Source: Pelomonas sp052436255 (GTDB lineage Bacteria; Pseudomonadota; Gammaproteobacteria; Burkholderiales; Burkholderiaceae_C). Taken from it: a DNA stretch of 64,000 nt. Location: positions 42,015-106,014 of the forward strand of contig JBQVNP010000002.1 of NCBI GenBank assembly GCA_052436255.1. Direction: 5' to 3'. The position numbers and the translations under genes were made by a program. This document shows positions 34,341 through 44,485 of this stretch, one piece after another. Under the pieces are notes generated by a model that was not told the origin of the DNA, searched no databases, and was given only the letters and a program-made list of their open reading frames with translations. Position 1 is the stretch's first letter. Every line of letters starts with the position of its first letter.

Positions 34341-34866
34341 TCAGCGCTTCTCCAACGCCTTGATCCGGGCCCAAAGCTGGGCCTTGGACAGGGTGTTCAT
34401 TTGCATCGCGCCCATGCAGGCATCAAGCCGTTGCGGGCGCTCCCGCAGGTCCTGCAGGGCCCTTGACAGGCCGCTTTCGACACTGTCGCCGTAGGCCGTT
34501 GCGGCCTTGGCGATGGCCGCACGCAGCAGAGGCTTGGCCGGCTGCATCATGGCCAGATCGATCAGGTTGCGGCTGAAGACGCCGTCATCGCGCCAGCGGT
34601 CGGCCAGCGCCAACAGCTTGCCGGCGGCCAGGTCCAGCGGCGTCAACCCGGCGACACCGGCGATGAAGTCGGTTAGGCCCCGGCGTGTCGAATGCGATGC
34701 GCGCGGCACCGGCGCGGACGAGCGCACCCAAGCCAGCCGGGCCGGTCAGCAACTGCCGCAGCGCCCGGTAGCCGGCGAGGTCGGACACGAGGAAGGCGAT
34801 GTCCACCGACTCGCGGTACTCGCCAAAGCGCAACGCCATCGCGGTGCCACCGCCTGAGAAACAACT
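34341..34866 (-). pseudogene. Decayed AbiEii/AbiGii-like nucleotidyltransferase
   Basis: Two minus-strand frames together recall an AbiEii-type nucleotidyltransferase. The upstream part (to about 34866) has FSGGGTAMALRFGEYRESVD, the GG..-type nucleotide-binding signature, and LAGYRALRQLL. The downstream part (34341-34727) has LTPLDLAAGKLLALADRWRD and SRNLIDLAMM, the family's C-terminal half. The frame changes at the four-C run near 34678-34681, the middle segment is shorter than usual, and the N-terminus is lost where the remnant meets the end of the ABC ATPase gene. It is presumably non-functional. No antitoxin partner is seen. Confidence 0.7.
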
Positions 34867-35614
34867 ATGCCAATACCGCCGCTGGTGCCTTGCCCGCAAT
34901 GATCATCGCCAGCACCTCGTCCTCCGTCACATCAGCGGTGCGGCAGACCCCAACCATCCGCCCGTTCTTCATGACCGCCAGACGGTTTGACAGCGCGAAT
35001 ACATCCGGCATGTCATGAGTCACTAGAAGGATGCCCACGCCCTCGGCGGCCAGGCGCCGGATCAAATCGTGGACCATCGCCGTCTCGGCCGGGCCCAGCG
35101 CCGCACACGGCTCGTCCATGATCAGCACGCGCGCCTTGAATTGCAACGCGCGGGCGATGGCGACGACCTGGCGCTGGCCGCCCGACAGGGACATCACCGG
35201 GTCGCCGATGTTCTTGAAGTTGGGGTTGAGCCGCGCGAACAGCGGCACCGCCGCGGCGCGCATGGCGGCATCGTCGAGCAGACCGAAGCGCGTGCGCAGT
35301 TCGCGGCCGAGGAAGAGGTTGGCGACCGAGTCGAGGTTGTCAGCCAGGGCCAGCTTCTGGTGAATGGTCTCGATGCCGGCGGCGCGTGAATCGGCGGGGC
35401 TGGCGAACTTCACCTTCTCGCCGCTCAACAGCAGCTCGCCGCCGTCGAACGGCAGCGCCCCGGCGATCATCTGCATCAGCGTGGACTTGCCGGCGCCGTT
35501 ATGACCGAGCACGGCCAGCACCTCGCCGGGCGCCAAGCTCAGGCTGACGCCATCGACCGCATGCACGCCGCCAAAGGATTTGCGCGCATCGCGCACTTCA
35601 AGCAACGCGCTCAT
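34865..35614 (-). CDS. Sugar ABC transporter ATPase, single-domain (XylG/FrcA-like)
   Basis: 249 residues with one nucleotide-binding domain: Walker A GHNGAGKST at 37-45, signature LSGGQRQ from 143, Walker B LIMDEP at 164-169, and the switch His in LLVTHDMPD. Classic XylG/RbsA carry two such domains, about 500 residues; this is the short form, known from FrcA-type fructose/xylose importers, which would act as a homodimer. The start overlaps the permease stop by 4 bp. It energises import through the neighbouring permease. The sugar is inferred from the binding protein. Confidence 0.88.
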   Translation of the reverse strand: MSALLEVRDARKSFGGVHAVDGVSLSLAPGEVLAVLGHNGAGKSTLMQMIAGALPFDGGELLLSGEKVKFASPADSRAAGIETIHQKLALADNLDSVANLFLGRELRTRFGLLDDAAMRAAAVPLFARLNPNFKNIGDPVMSLSGGQRQVVAIARALQFKARVLIMDEPCAALGPAETAMVHDLIRRLAAEGVGILLVTHDMPDVFALSNRLAVMKNGRMVGVCRTADVTEDEVLAMIIAGKAPAAVLA

Positions 35615-36753
35615 CGATGTGCCACCCGGTCAAACACGACAGCTGCCACCAGCACCTGGCCGAGCACCACCATGCGCCAGCCGATGCCGACATCGGTCAG
35701 CAACAGGCCGCTGTCGATGCTCTGGATGATGAGGGCGCCCAGCACGGTGCCGCCGACGCTGCCGCTGCCTCCGGCCAGGCTCACACCGCCGATGACGGCT
35801 GCCGCGATGACGGTCAGCTCCATCCCGGTGCCCATCGAGTTGGTGCCCGCGTTCAGCCGCGCCATCGCAACCACGGCCGCCAATGCCACCAGGGCCGCCA
35901 GCAGCATGTTCAGCTGGAGCATCACGCGCTTGACCGGGATGCCGGCCAAGCGCGCCGCGTCCGGATTGCCGCCGATGGCATAGACGTAGCGGCCAAAGCG
36001 CGTGTGCTTGGCGACAAAGCCCAGCACCAGCACCACCACCACCCAGATCACCAGCGGCAGGGGCAGGCCCTGCCCCTGCGCCTGACCTTCGAGGCGGTAG
36101 GCGTTGAAGACGGCCACGCAACCGAACACAGCCACCGCCGCGACGCCGCCCTTCAGCAGCTCATGCCTGAGGTCGCCTGGCACCCCGCCGGCGCGCTGCT
36201 GCGCCCGCCGCTGCACGGCCTGCCAACCCCATAGCACGGCGATGAGGCCGATGCCCAGCAGCCAGCTGCCGCGCTCGCCAAGCGAGCCGTCCAGGCCGCC
36301 GCCAAGGGCCAGCAGCCAGGGCTCGCTGACGGGCTGGGTCTTGCCATCCGCGATCAGGAAGGCCACGCCACGAAGCGACACCAGGCCGCCCAAGGTCACG
36401 ACGAAGGACGGGATGCCGATGACCGAAGAAAGCCAGCCCTGAAAAAGGCCGACGAGAAGCGCCAGGCCCAGGCCGGCCAACAGCGACGCGCCGACGGACC
36501 AGCCCTGCGTGTACTGCAGCCAGGCCATCAGCACGCCGACCGCGCCGAGCAACGAGCCCACCGCGAGGTCGATCTGCCGCGCGACGATGATCAGCGCCAT
36601 GCCGCTGGCGACGATGCCGACGACCGCCGTCTGCTGCGCGATGTTGTAGAGGTTCTCCGCCGTCAGGAAGCTGCCGGTGAGCACGTGAAAGCCGATGGCA
36701 ATGGCCACCAGCACGGCGGCCATGACGGCAAGCCGCTGGGTCTGGGCGCTCAT
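35611..36753 (-). CDS. xylH: Sugar ABC transporter permease, XylH-like
   Basis: 380 residues, about ten membrane helices. IIVARQIDLAVGSLLGAVGV, IPSFVVTLGGLVSLRG and GRYVYAIGGNPDAARLAGIP are the signatures of the BPD_transp_2 family (XylH/RbsC). The long loop between the two halves (around residues 170-225) is typical of XylH. It forms the inner-membrane channel with the single-domain ATPase downstream and receives sugar from the periplasmic protein upstream (8-nt gap). Specificity for xylose is likely but unproven. Confidence 0.85.
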   Translation of the reverse strand: MSAQTQRLAVMAAVLVAIAIGFHVLTGSFLTAENLYNIAQQTAVVGIVASGMALIIVARQIDLAVGSLLGAVGVLMAWLQYTQGWSVGASLLAGLGLALLVGLFQGWLSSVIGIPSFVVTLGGLVSLRGVAFLIADGKTQPVSEPWLLALGGGLDGSLGERGSWLLGIGLIAVLWGWQAVQRRAQQRAGGVPGDLRHELLKGGVAAVAVFGCVAVFNAYRLEGQAQGQGLPLPLVIWVVVVLVLGFVAKHTRFGRYVYAIGGNPDAARLAGIPVKRVMLQLNMLLAALVALAAVVAMARLNAGTNSMGTGMELTVIAAAVIGGVSLAGGSGSVGGTVLGALIIQSIDSGLLLTDVGIGWRMVVLGQVLVAAVVFDRVAHR

Positions 36754-36761
36754 CGGGTCTC

Positions 36762-37787
<1,026 letters not shown>

Positions 37788-37841
37788 CTTGTCTCCAACG
37801 CCCGTTTTGTCTGGGCCGCGGATTCTAGGAATGCAGGCAAC

Positions 37842-37865
37842 AAAAAAGCGACCCTCCCGGGTCGC
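37842..37865 (-). terminator. Rho-independent terminator of the DUF4148 gene
   Basis: A 7-bp perfect stem (GCGACCC / GGGTCGC) with a 4-nt loop is followed on the minus strand by six T residues. It lies 28 nt after the stop of the DUF4148 gene and upstream of xylF, separating the two transcripts. Confidence 0.85.
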
Positions 37866-37892
37866 CTTTCATCGGCTTGAAACCGCTTTGTT

Positions 37893-38264
37893 TCAGCGGC
37901 TGGCCAGCGCGGCGGCGCGGCGTGCAACCGGTGCAGGGAAATCACCCAGTTCGCGCGCCGCGTTTTCGCCATGGTCGGCGGCCAGGGCGGCAGCGAGCTT
38001 CTGATCGGCGCGCACTTCAGTCGGTTTGATCGTCAGCACGGCCTGACGGGGCAACTGCACGGTGGCAGACGCGGTGGCCTTGACAGTGGCCGGCGTCGGC
38101 ACGTCGATGCCCTTTTCACCTTGGAAGGCGGCCAGCTCGCCACTGCTGCGGGCAGCGACCAGCTCGGCAATGACGGCTTGGCGGCTCACCGGGGCGGTTT
38201 GGGCGGTTGCGGCACCGGCGGCGATCAACAGGGTGGCGGCGATGATGGTGGACAGCTTGCTCAT
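37893..38264 (-). CDS. Small periplasmic DUF4148-type protein
   Basis: 123 residues. The signal peptide MSKLSTIIAATLLIAAGAAT ends at AQT. VSRQAVIAELVAARSSGELA matches the core of DUF4148 proteins, common and often multicopy in Burkholderiales and of unknown function. GGAG lies 6 nt before the ATG. The gene stands alone with its own terminator. A small inverted repeat, GCAGGA-ACG-TCCTGC, lies in its leader (38285-38299), but no regulator can be named. Confidence 0.78.
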   Translation of the reverse strand: MSKLSTIIAATLLIAAGAATAQTAPVSRQAVIAELVAARSSGELAAFQGEKGIDVPTPATVKATASATVQLPRQAVLTIKPTEVRADQKLAAALAADHGENAARELGDFPAPVARRAAALASR

Positions 38265-38451
38265 GACGGGCTCCTTCAGTTCTTGCAGGAACGTCCTGCT
38301 TTCGGTTCACTTGGACATCGCGACCGCGGTGTCCATGGCCTGAACTGTAAGCAACCCATCTAAGTAGAAACACTAGGCTGGCGGAAACTGACTATTCAAC
38401 TTTTGCAAACACTCACCCCTAGTTCGTCATAGATTCGCTACGAAAGTGCGC

Positions 38452-39240
38452 TCAGCGGTGCTGGAAGTCCGGCGCGCGCTTGGCCAGGAAAGCTTCCATG
38501 CCCTCGCGCTGGTCATGGCTGCCGAACAGAGCATGGAAGTAGCGCCGCTCCACGGCGACGCCGTCAGTCAGCGGCGCCTGGTAGGCCAGGTTGACCAGTT
38601 CCTTGATGAGCATGACCGATGGCCCACTGAAGCCGTTGATGGCCTCCGCCGCGGCCAACGCTTCCTCCAGCAACTTGTCCGCCGCCACGACGCGTGACAC
38701 CAGGCCGGCGCTTTCGGCCTCGGCGGCGGCCATCATGCGGGCGGTCAGCAGCATGTCCATGGCCTTGCTCTTGCCAACGGCGCGCGGCAGGCGCTGGGTG
38801 CCGCCGGCGCCCGGGACGATGCCGAGCTTGATCTCGGGCTGACCGAACTTGGCCGTGTCGGCCGCGATGATGAAGTCGCACATCATGGCCAGCTCACAGC
38901 CGCCACCCAGGGCAAAGCCGCCCACAGCGGCGATCACGGGCTTGCGCACTTGCAGGATGGTTTCCCAGTTCTTGGAAATCAGGCCGCTCTTGAAGGCGCT
39001 GGCGAAGGTGTGGGGCAGCATGGTGGGGATGTCGGCGCCGGCCGCAAAGGCACGCTCGGAGCCGGTCAGCACCATGCAGCCGATGCCGTCGTCCGCGTCA
39101 AAAGCCAGCAGCGCTTCACCCATCTCGTCCATCAGCTGGTCGTTCAGCGCGTTCAGCGCCTTCGGGCGGTTCAGCGTGATGAGGCCGGTCTTGCGCGGGC
39201 CGTCGCCGTGCACGGCGGTGATGATGCATTCGTAGGTCAT
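38452..39240 (-). CDS. Enoyl-CoA hydratase (crotonase family)
   Basis: 262 residues from the ATG with AGGAG about 9 nt upstream. ITLNRPKALNALNDQLMDE, AFAAGADI (oxyanion hole), GGFALGGGCELAMMCD and GQPEIKLGIVPGAGG, with both catalytic Glu positions present, mark a true hydratase rather than a divergent paralog. It hydrates trans-2-enoyl-CoA in beta-oxidation and has the length of short-chain EchA/PaaF enzymes. It overlaps the upstream DUF3108 gene by 4 bp and is last in the ubiH-to-ech operon. Confidence 0.92.
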   Translation of the reverse strand: MTYECIITAVHGDGPRKTGLITLNRPKALNALNDQLMDEMGEALLAFDADDGIGCMVLTGSERAFAAGADIPTMLPHTFASAFKSGLISKNWETILQVRKPVIAAVGGFALGGGCELAMMCDFIIAADTAKFGQPEIKLGIVPGAGGTQRLPRAVGKSKAMDMLLTARMMAAAEAESAGLVSRVVAADKLLEEALAAAEAINGFSGPSVMLIKELVNLAYQAPLTDGVAVERRYFHALFGSHDQREGMEAFLAKRAPDFQHR

Positions 39241-40325
39241 GGCGGGGGTCTCCTGGGGATGCCGTCGGTCGATTCTGGCGCGGCTTGCAGCGGCGCACTC
39301 TTGAGCATGAGGTCGATGTAGGTGCCAGCGTCCTGGCGGATGACGAGGCGCACGGGCAGGTACTGCAGCGAGGGCGCAAGCCAGACTTCGGCGGCCAGGT
39401 CGTTGCCGCGCGCCGGCTGTCGGGGCCGCAGGTGCCAGGCGACAAGCGGCCCCATGGGCGTGTACAGCACGTCCTCGCCCATCACCTCGTACTGCCAGTC
39501 GTAGGGGCCGCTGGGCAGTTGAAGCGGCAGCTGGATGACGCGTCCCGCTTCCAGGGTCTCGCGGCCGGTCAGGAAGAGCCATGTCAGCTGCACGAACTGG
39601 CTGACGGCGTCCTGCGGTGCCCCTGGCCCGCCCGCGCCCTGCTCGCCACCCAGGAAAACGAGGTTTAGGCGCCGGGGCTCGCCGAAGATCAGCCTCGTCT
39701 CCTCGTCGTAGCGCTGCGGCGCAATGCCCTCGGGCGCCAGGCGGCCCTGGCTGCTGATGCGCCGGGTGATCAGTGGCGCGAAGCTGGGGCCGATCGCGAC
39801 ATCGAGATGAATCTGATAGTCCCGGCCTTTGCGCAGCCATTGGACCTGCGCCTGGCCAGTCACCGGCCCGCGGTAATTGCCGGTCAGGTCGTAGCTCAGC
39901 CGGGTCGACAGCGGCCACTCGGGGCCGGGCTCGTCACTCGGTGCGGCTGAGGCGGCTGCCGCAGCGGGTGCAGCAAGTTCATGCGGTGCCGGGGCCACTC
40001 CAGCGGCCGCCTCTGGCGCAGATGCCAGCTCGGGGGCCGCCGCGGGAGCGGATGCCGGCTCGGACGCGGCCGACGCCGCCGTCGCTGCCGGACTGGCCAC
40101 GGGGCGGAGTGGCGGGGGTGGCGGGGGTGGCGGCGGCACCGGCCGCGCAGCGGGCGGCGTTTGCATTGCCATCTCCTGCACGAACTCGACTTGCATGCGG
40201 GCGGGCATGGGCGCCGGGCCTTCGCTGACCCAGCCAGCGTGGATGCGCTGCACCTCGCGGCCGAGCAGCAGGTGCACGGCCAGCACGGCTGCCACGATCA
40301 GCCACGGTGGCCGCGGCGTTTTCAT
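39237..40325 (-). CDS. DUF3108-domain envelope protein with TonB-like N-terminus
   Basis: 362 residues. An N-terminal membrane anchor (about 8-22, LIVAAVLAVHLLLG) is followed by a Pro run (about 60-75) and an Ala/Pro/Glu-rich linker to about residue 135, like TonB or periplasm-spanning proteins. The C-terminal DUF3108 domain begins near WPLSTRLSYDLTGNYRG and includes DYQIHLDVAIGPSFAP and YDEETRLIFGEPRRL. The family is usually periplasmic with no assigned activity. It is coupled to the enoyl-CoA hydratase by a 4-bp overlap and lies 7 nt after the M61 peptidase. Confidence 0.8.
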   Translation of the reverse strand: MKTPRPPWLIVAAVLAVHLLLGREVQRIHAGWVSEGPAPMPARMQVEFVQEMAMQTPPAARPVPPPPPPPPPLRPVASPAATAASAASEPASAPAAAPELASAPEAAAGVAPAPHELAAPAAAAASAAPSDEPGPEWPLSTRLSYDLTGNYRGPVTGQAQVQWLRKGRDYQIHLDVAIGPSFAPLITRRISSQGRLAPEGIAPQRYDEETRLIFGEPRRLNLVFLGGEQGAGGPGAPQDAVSQFVQLTWLFLTGRETLEAGRVIQLPLQLPSGPYDWQYEVMGEDVLYTPMGPLVAWHLRPRQPARGNDLAAEVWLAPSLQYLPVRLVIRQDAGTYIDLMLKSAPLQAAPESTDGIPRRPPP

Positions 40326-40332
40326 GCCAGGC

Positions 40333-42051
40333 TCAGGCGCCGAGCCAGCGGCGCCGCGCGGCCTGCGCGCCGTCGGCGAGCGTCAGCGCCACGGCGGCCG
40401 GCTGCGACGGCGGCAAAACCACGTCGAACTCGATCAGACGCTGGTCGCGGCTGACCAGCAGGCGCAGCCGCGCATCCCCTGCAGCCAGCAGCGCCGGCGC
40501 GTCATCCAGCCGGCGCAACCGCCAGCCATTGCAGCCGATGATCTCGTCGCGCGCATTGACGCCACCCGCTGCAGCCGCACCACCGGTCAACACATGCGTG
40601 ACATGGATGCCCGTCAATGCCGCCTCGCGTGCCTTCAGGCCCAGGCGCTGGGCGACCGGCTGGCGGCCCTCGTCGCCCCATGCGATGCCGTGGCCCTCAA
40701 GCAGCTCGCGCAGCGGCAATTCATCGGTGCCATGCACCCAGGCATGCAGTCTCTCGCCAGCCTCGTCTCCGCCCAGCGCACGCGCAGCCGCGAGGATCGC
40801 CGCTTCACTGATGGGGCCGCCGGCGCTGTCCCGCCACAACTGCTGCATCAGCGCATCCAGGCTTGATTCAGATGCGCGCAGGACCAGATCCAGGCACAGC
40901 GCCACCAACGCACCTTGCGCGTAGTAGTTGCTCGTCGCGTTGACGCTGTTCTCGTCGGGCCGGTAGTACTTGGTCCAGGCCTCGAAACTGGCGCTCGCCA
41001 GCGGCTGCACACGCCGGCCCGGCGCGGCGAGCACGCCGTTGACGGACGCCGCCAGCAGCTTCAGATAACGCGGCGCATCGACCAGGCCGGCGCGGCACAG
41101 CATCAGCTCGTCGTAGTAGCTGGTGAAGCCTTCGAAGAACCACAGCAGCTCGGTGTAGTTCTCGCGTTGGTAGTCGAAGCGGGTGAACTCCGCCGGGCGC
41201 AGGCGCTTGACGTTCCAGGCGTGGAAGTACTCATGGCTGAACAAACCCAGCAGGCGCGCATAGTTGTCGCTCGGCGCGGCAGGCTCGGCTGCCGTCGGCA
41301 ACTCGCGCCGCGCGCAGATCAGCGCCGTGCTGGCGCGGTGCTCCAGGCCGCCGTGGCCATCGTCGACGGCCCAGAGCAGAAAGCTGTAGCGCTCGAAAGG
41401 CGCGCCGCCCCAGAAGGCGATCTGCGCCTCGCAGATGCGCTGCACGTCGGCCAGCAGGCGCTCACCGTCGAAGCTGGGCCAGGCGCCGGCAACCACGATG
41501 CGGTGGGGTACGCCGGCGGCCGTGAACCCGCCTTGCCAATGCGGGCCGATCTCGAAGGGGTGGTCCAGCAGCTCGTCGTAGTCGGCCGCCTCGTAGGCGC
41601 CCTGCTGCTCGGGCATCTCGGTGGCGATTTGCCATCCGCCGGGCACGCCGGCCAGTTCCACGCGATGCGGTGCGGCCTCGCGGCCATGCACGCGCAGGCA
41701 AAGGCTGCTGGCATTGAAGAAGGCGCGCTGGCTGTCCAGCCAAGCGGTGCGCACCGAGGCGTCGAAGGCATAGACGTCGTAGCTGAGCGTCAGCGCCTTG
41801 CCCCGTGGCCCGCCGCTGCAGCGCACGCGCCAGCTGGCCTTGTCGATCTGCTCGATGGCCAGGTCGCGGTCGCCCTGGCGCGCAGTCATCCCGCTCAGTT
41901 GTTTGGCGAACTCGCGCACCAGGTAGCTGCCCGGGATCCACACTGGCAGGCTGAGGTCCTGCTCGGCTGCGGGCGCTGGCAGCGTCAGCGTGACGCGAAA
42001 ACGATGCGCGGCGATGTCGGCCAGTTCGACCCTGTAGCACGGCCCGGTCAT
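40333..42051 (-). CDS. M61 family metallopeptidase with PDZ domain
   Basis: 572 residues. The zinc motif is HEYFH at 273-277 within LFSHEYFHAWNVKRLRPAEF, and the ELLWFFEGFTSYYDELML segment supplies the third ligand region, as in glycyl aminopeptidases. An N-terminal beta domain precedes the catalytic domain, and a C-terminal PDZ-like region contains ITGIHVTHVLTGGAA-type sequence. No signal peptide is obvious, so it may be cytoplasmic. It is coupled to the DUF3429 gene (TGATG). The gene is a regular member of this Burkholderiales operon. Confidence 0.88.
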   Translation of the reverse strand: MTGPCYRVELADIAAHRFRVTLTLPAPAAEQDLSLPVWIPGSYLVREFAKQLSGMTARQGDRDLAIEQIDKASWRVRCSGGPRGKALTLSYDVYAFDASVRTAWLDSQRAFFNASSLCLRVHGREAAPHRVELAGVPGGWQIATEMPEQQGAYEAADYDELLDHPFEIGPHWQGGFTAAGVPHRIVVAGAWPSFDGERLLADVQRICEAQIAFWGGAPFERYSFLLWAVDDGHGGLEHRASTALICARRELPTAAEPAAPSDNYARLLGLFSHEYFHAWNVKRLRPAEFTRFDYQRENYTELLWFFEGFTSYYDELMLCRAGLVDAPRYLKLLAASVNGVLAAPGRRVQPLASASFEAWTKYYRPDENSVNATSNYYAQGALVALCLDLVLRASESSLDALMQQLWRDSAGGPISEAAILAAARALGGDEAGERLHAWVHGTDELPLRELLEGHGIAWGDEGRQPVAQRLGLKAREAALTGIHVTHVLTGGAAAAGGVNARDEIIGCNGWRLRRLDDAPALLAAGDARLRLLVSRDQRLIEFDVVLPPSQPAAVALTLADGAQAARRRWLGA

Positions 42052-42488
42052 CAGCTGCCCGCAGCGGCGAGAAAGCAGCTCAACGAGGCGACGGCGGTGA
42101 GCCGAAAGCGCAGCGTGAGCCAGTCTCCTGCACCCAGTTGCGGGTAGACGCGTCGGTCGACCGCGTAGCAGGCGATGAGCACGCCACCATGCAGGGCCAG
42201 CCCCGCGTAGGGCGCCATCAACACACCCAACCAGCCGAGCAACGAGGCAAGAACGCCCCAGGCCAGCGGCTTCCGGCCGGGCAGGCCGCGCGCGAACGAC
42301 AGCCCCCAGTGGATGCCACCCAGAAAAGAGACCACGAGGCCGGCATAGGCCGACATCGCGAGGCTGACAAACGCGTGCTGGTCGAGGTCGCGGTTGCCGA
42401 TCAGCCAGATCAGTGCGCAGCCGACGACAAACGGAATGAGGCCGGCGTAGGCCAGCCGATGCGCGAGGCGGCGATGGTCGGCACTCAT
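42051..42488 (-). CDS. DUF3429 membrane protein
   Basis: 145 residues from the ATG at 42488, 4 nt after dsbC; an earlier in-frame ATG would overlap dsbC. It has about five hydrophobic segments, with LAYAGLIPFVVGCALIWL and SAYAGLVVSFLGGIHWG, the conserved DUF3429 core. Function unknown. It lies between dsbC and the M61 peptidase and is presumably cotranscribed. Confidence 0.8.
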   Translation of the reverse strand: MSADHRRLAHRLAYAGLIPFVVGCALIWLIGNRDLDQHAFVSLAMSAYAGLVVSFLGGIHWGLSFARGLPGRKPLAWGVLASLLGWLGVLMAPYAGLALHGGVLIACYAVDRRVYPQLGAGDWLTLRFRLTAVASLSCFLAAAGS

Positions 42489-42492
42489 CGGC

Positions 42493-43245
42493 TCAGGATC
42501 TGCCGGCCGGTGCCGCAAGTGCCTGCAGGCGCTTCTCGAGCTCGACCGCGCCGACTGCGCCGGGAATGCGGTTGCCGTCTTCCAGCAGGATGGCGGGCGT
42601 GCCGTTCACGTGGATGCGGCGCGACAGCGCGAGATTGCGCTCGATGGCGCCGTCATCACAGGCGGCGGGTGCCTTGGGCGGCTGCTCATTTCGCAGCATC
42701 CAGCCGAGCCAAGCGCTGGTGCTGTCCTTGGCGCACCAGATGGCGCGCGTCTTGTCGGCCGAATCGCCGCCAAGGATCGGGATGAGGAAGGTGTAGACCG
42801 TCACGTCCTTGAGCTCTTGCAAGGATTTCTCGAAGCGCTTGCAGTAACCGCAATTCGGGTCGGCAAAGACGGCGAGCCGGCGCTTGCCAGTGCCGCTCTT
42901 CCACACCACGGCATCCTTGAAAGGCAGCGCCGCGAAATCCACCCGGTTGAGCTGGGCGACGCGCTCGCCGGTCAGGTTCTTCCTCGCCTTGAGGTCGATG
43001 AGCTCCCCTTCGATGAGGTAGGTGCCCGTCGGGTCGGTGTAGCGTATCTCGTTGCCAATCCGGATCTCCCACAGGCCCGGCATCGGGGCCGGCCTGACTT
43101 CATCGATCTTGGGTGCATTGGGCATGCGCTCGGCAATGGCCTTGCGAATGGCGGCCTCGTTGGCGGAGGCGGTGAGGCTAGATACAAGCAGGGCGGCGAG
43201 CAGAAGGAAGCGGTGCAGCACGATGGCGTCCAGGGAAGAAGTCAA
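42493..43245 (-). CDS. dsbC: Thiol:disulfide interchange protein DsbC
   Basis: 250 residues with a signal peptide ending about residue 28 (SSLTASANEA). The N-terminal dimerisation domain has YLIEGELIDLKARKNLT. The thioredoxin fold has FADPNCGYCKRFEKSL with the CGYC redox site at 132-135 and the cis-Pro segment NGTPAILLEDG. It isomerises wrong disulfides in the periplasm and depends on DsbD. The gene overlaps ubiH by 4 bp. It may serve exoproteins of the T2SS, but it is a general housekeeping factor. Confidence 0.93.
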   Translation of the reverse strand: MTSSLDAIVLHRFLLLAALLVSSLTASANEAAIRKAIAERMPNAPKIDEVRPAPMPGLWEIRIGNEIRYTDPTGTYLIEGELIDLKARKNLTGERVAQLNRVDFAALPFKDAVVWKSGTGKRRLAVFADPNCGYCKRFEKSLQELKDVTVYTFLIPILGGDSADKTRAIWCAKDSTSAWLGWMLRNEQPPKAPAACDDGAIERNLALSRRIHVNGTPAILLEDGNRIPGAVGAVELEKRLQALAAPAGRS

Positions 43246-44363
43246 AGCCCAAGGGCCCGCTGGGTCAACCAGCGCTTGACGGGGGTGAGTTGGTTGAGCG
43301 CGTCCAGCCCGCCGTTGCGCAGACCGCGCGCGGCCTGCGAAGGATGGGCAAACAGGCGTTGCAGCGCGTCGGTCAGCTCGCCCATGGCCAAGGTCGGGGC
43401 AAGGCGCTCGCGGGCATAGCGACGCAGCAGACGCTCATCGCCCAGGGGACGCCAGGGCTCGCGTGCCGCGAGCACTTGCGACAGCGCCGCGACGTCTGCG
43501 AGGCCCAGGTTCAGGCCTTGGCCGGCCAAGGGATGCACGAGATGTGCGGCGTCCCCCAACACGGCCCAGCCCGGCCCGCTGACCGCGCCGGCACGCGCGA
43601 GCGCGAGCGGCCAGGTCGCCCGCTCGCCTGCCAAGGTCAGCGCGCCCGCCGCTCCAACCGTTGCGGCGGCGAGCTCGCGCTCGAAATCCGCCTGCGGCAT
43701 GGCCCGCAGCGCCTGCGCGCGGTCCTCGGCGCAGGACCAGACCAGTCCGAAGGATTGCGCCGGGGTGGGCCGTTCGAACGGCAACAGGGCCAGCACTTCG
43801 CCGCCGGCACCGAACCACTGGCGCGCGACGCCTTGATGCGGACGATCCGCCACAAGCCTTGTTGCCAGCGCGCGGTGCCCATAGGCCTTGGGCTTGAACT
43901 CGACGCCCAACGCGTCGCGTGCCGCGGATTCGCGGCCCTCGCACAACGCGGTCAAAGCGGCGCGCGTGCCGGGGTCGACATTGCGAACATGAGGTGAGAA
44001 ACGCAATGCGGTAGCCAGCTGGGCATCAAGCGCGGCCGCGTCGACGATGACGGCCAGCTCGCGCAGCCCTTGCTGCCAGGCCGAAAAGCTCAATCGACCG
44101 GCAGGCCGACCGTCCGCCGCGTCGCCGCAGATGACCATGTCGTAGACCGCGCAGACGGCATCAACCGGCAACCCGTCCCACACCTTGAGTTCCCGCAGCA
44201 ATGCTACGGACGCGGCGTTCAACGCATAGGCGCGCACATCATCTGCACGCGGCGCCTCCACCGTACCGGCAAGGCCGACCGTCAAGCCCTGGGCGGCGAG
44301 GCTGAGCGCAAGGCTGCTACCGACCGCCCCCCGCCCTCTCACCAACACATCCACGCTTTGCAT
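43242..44363 (-). CDS. ubiH: UbiH/UbiF/VisC-family FAD-dependent monooxygenase
   Basis: 373 residues from the ATG at 44363 (MQSVDVLVRGRGAVGSS); further upstream reading lacks homology. It has the FAD GxGxxG loop RGRGAVG and GDAAHLVHPLAGQGLNLGL near the C-terminus, the signature of ubiquinone-pathway hydroxylases. It probably hydroxylates a ring position of ubiquinone precursors at the inner membrane. The exact member (UbiH, UbiF or UbiI) cannot be decided by eye. It heads the operon with dsbC and diverges from ychF. Confidence 0.88.
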   Translation of the reverse strand: MQSVDVLVRGRGAVGSSLALSLAAQGLTVGLAGTVEAPRADDVRAYALNAASVALLRELKVWDGLPVDAVCAVYDMVICGDAADGRPAGRLSFSAWQQGLRELAVIVDAAALDAQLATALRFSPHVRNVDPGTRAALTALCEGRESAARDALGVEFKPKAYGHRALATRLVADRPHQGVARQWFGAGGEVLALLPFERPTPAQSFGLVWSCAEDRAQALRAMPQADFERELAAATVGAAGALTLAGERATWPLALARAGAVSGPGWAVLGDAAHLVHPLAGQGLNLGLADVAALSQVLAAREPWRPLGDERLLRRYARERLAPTLAMGELTDALQRLFAHPSQAARGLRNGGLDALNQLTPVKRWLTQRALGL

Positions 44364-44426
44364 GCGGCGATTGTAGGCAGCGGGTGTGACCGCCCAGAGC
44401 CGCAGGGAGAGCATGACGCCGGCGAC

Positions 44427-44432
44427 TAAAAT
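44427..44432 (+). promoter_or_regulatory. Candidate -10 box for ychF
   Basis: TAAAAT within ACTAAAATCGCG lies 54 nt upstream of the ychF ATG in the divergent gap with ubiH. The 10-mer TAAAATCGCG is identical to that before lysS. No good -35 hexamer was found. Confidence 0.4.
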
Positions 44433-44485
44433 CGCGCGCTTCGGCACCGGCCCGCCGCCGGATGCCTCCCCACAGAAAGCCTGCC

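Noticed and set aside
39241..39918. Upstream extension of the enoyl-CoA hydratase frame
   Set aside because: The extra sequence lies in the DUF3108 gene in another frame and shows no crotonase homology; the ATG at 39240 has a good ribosome-binding site.
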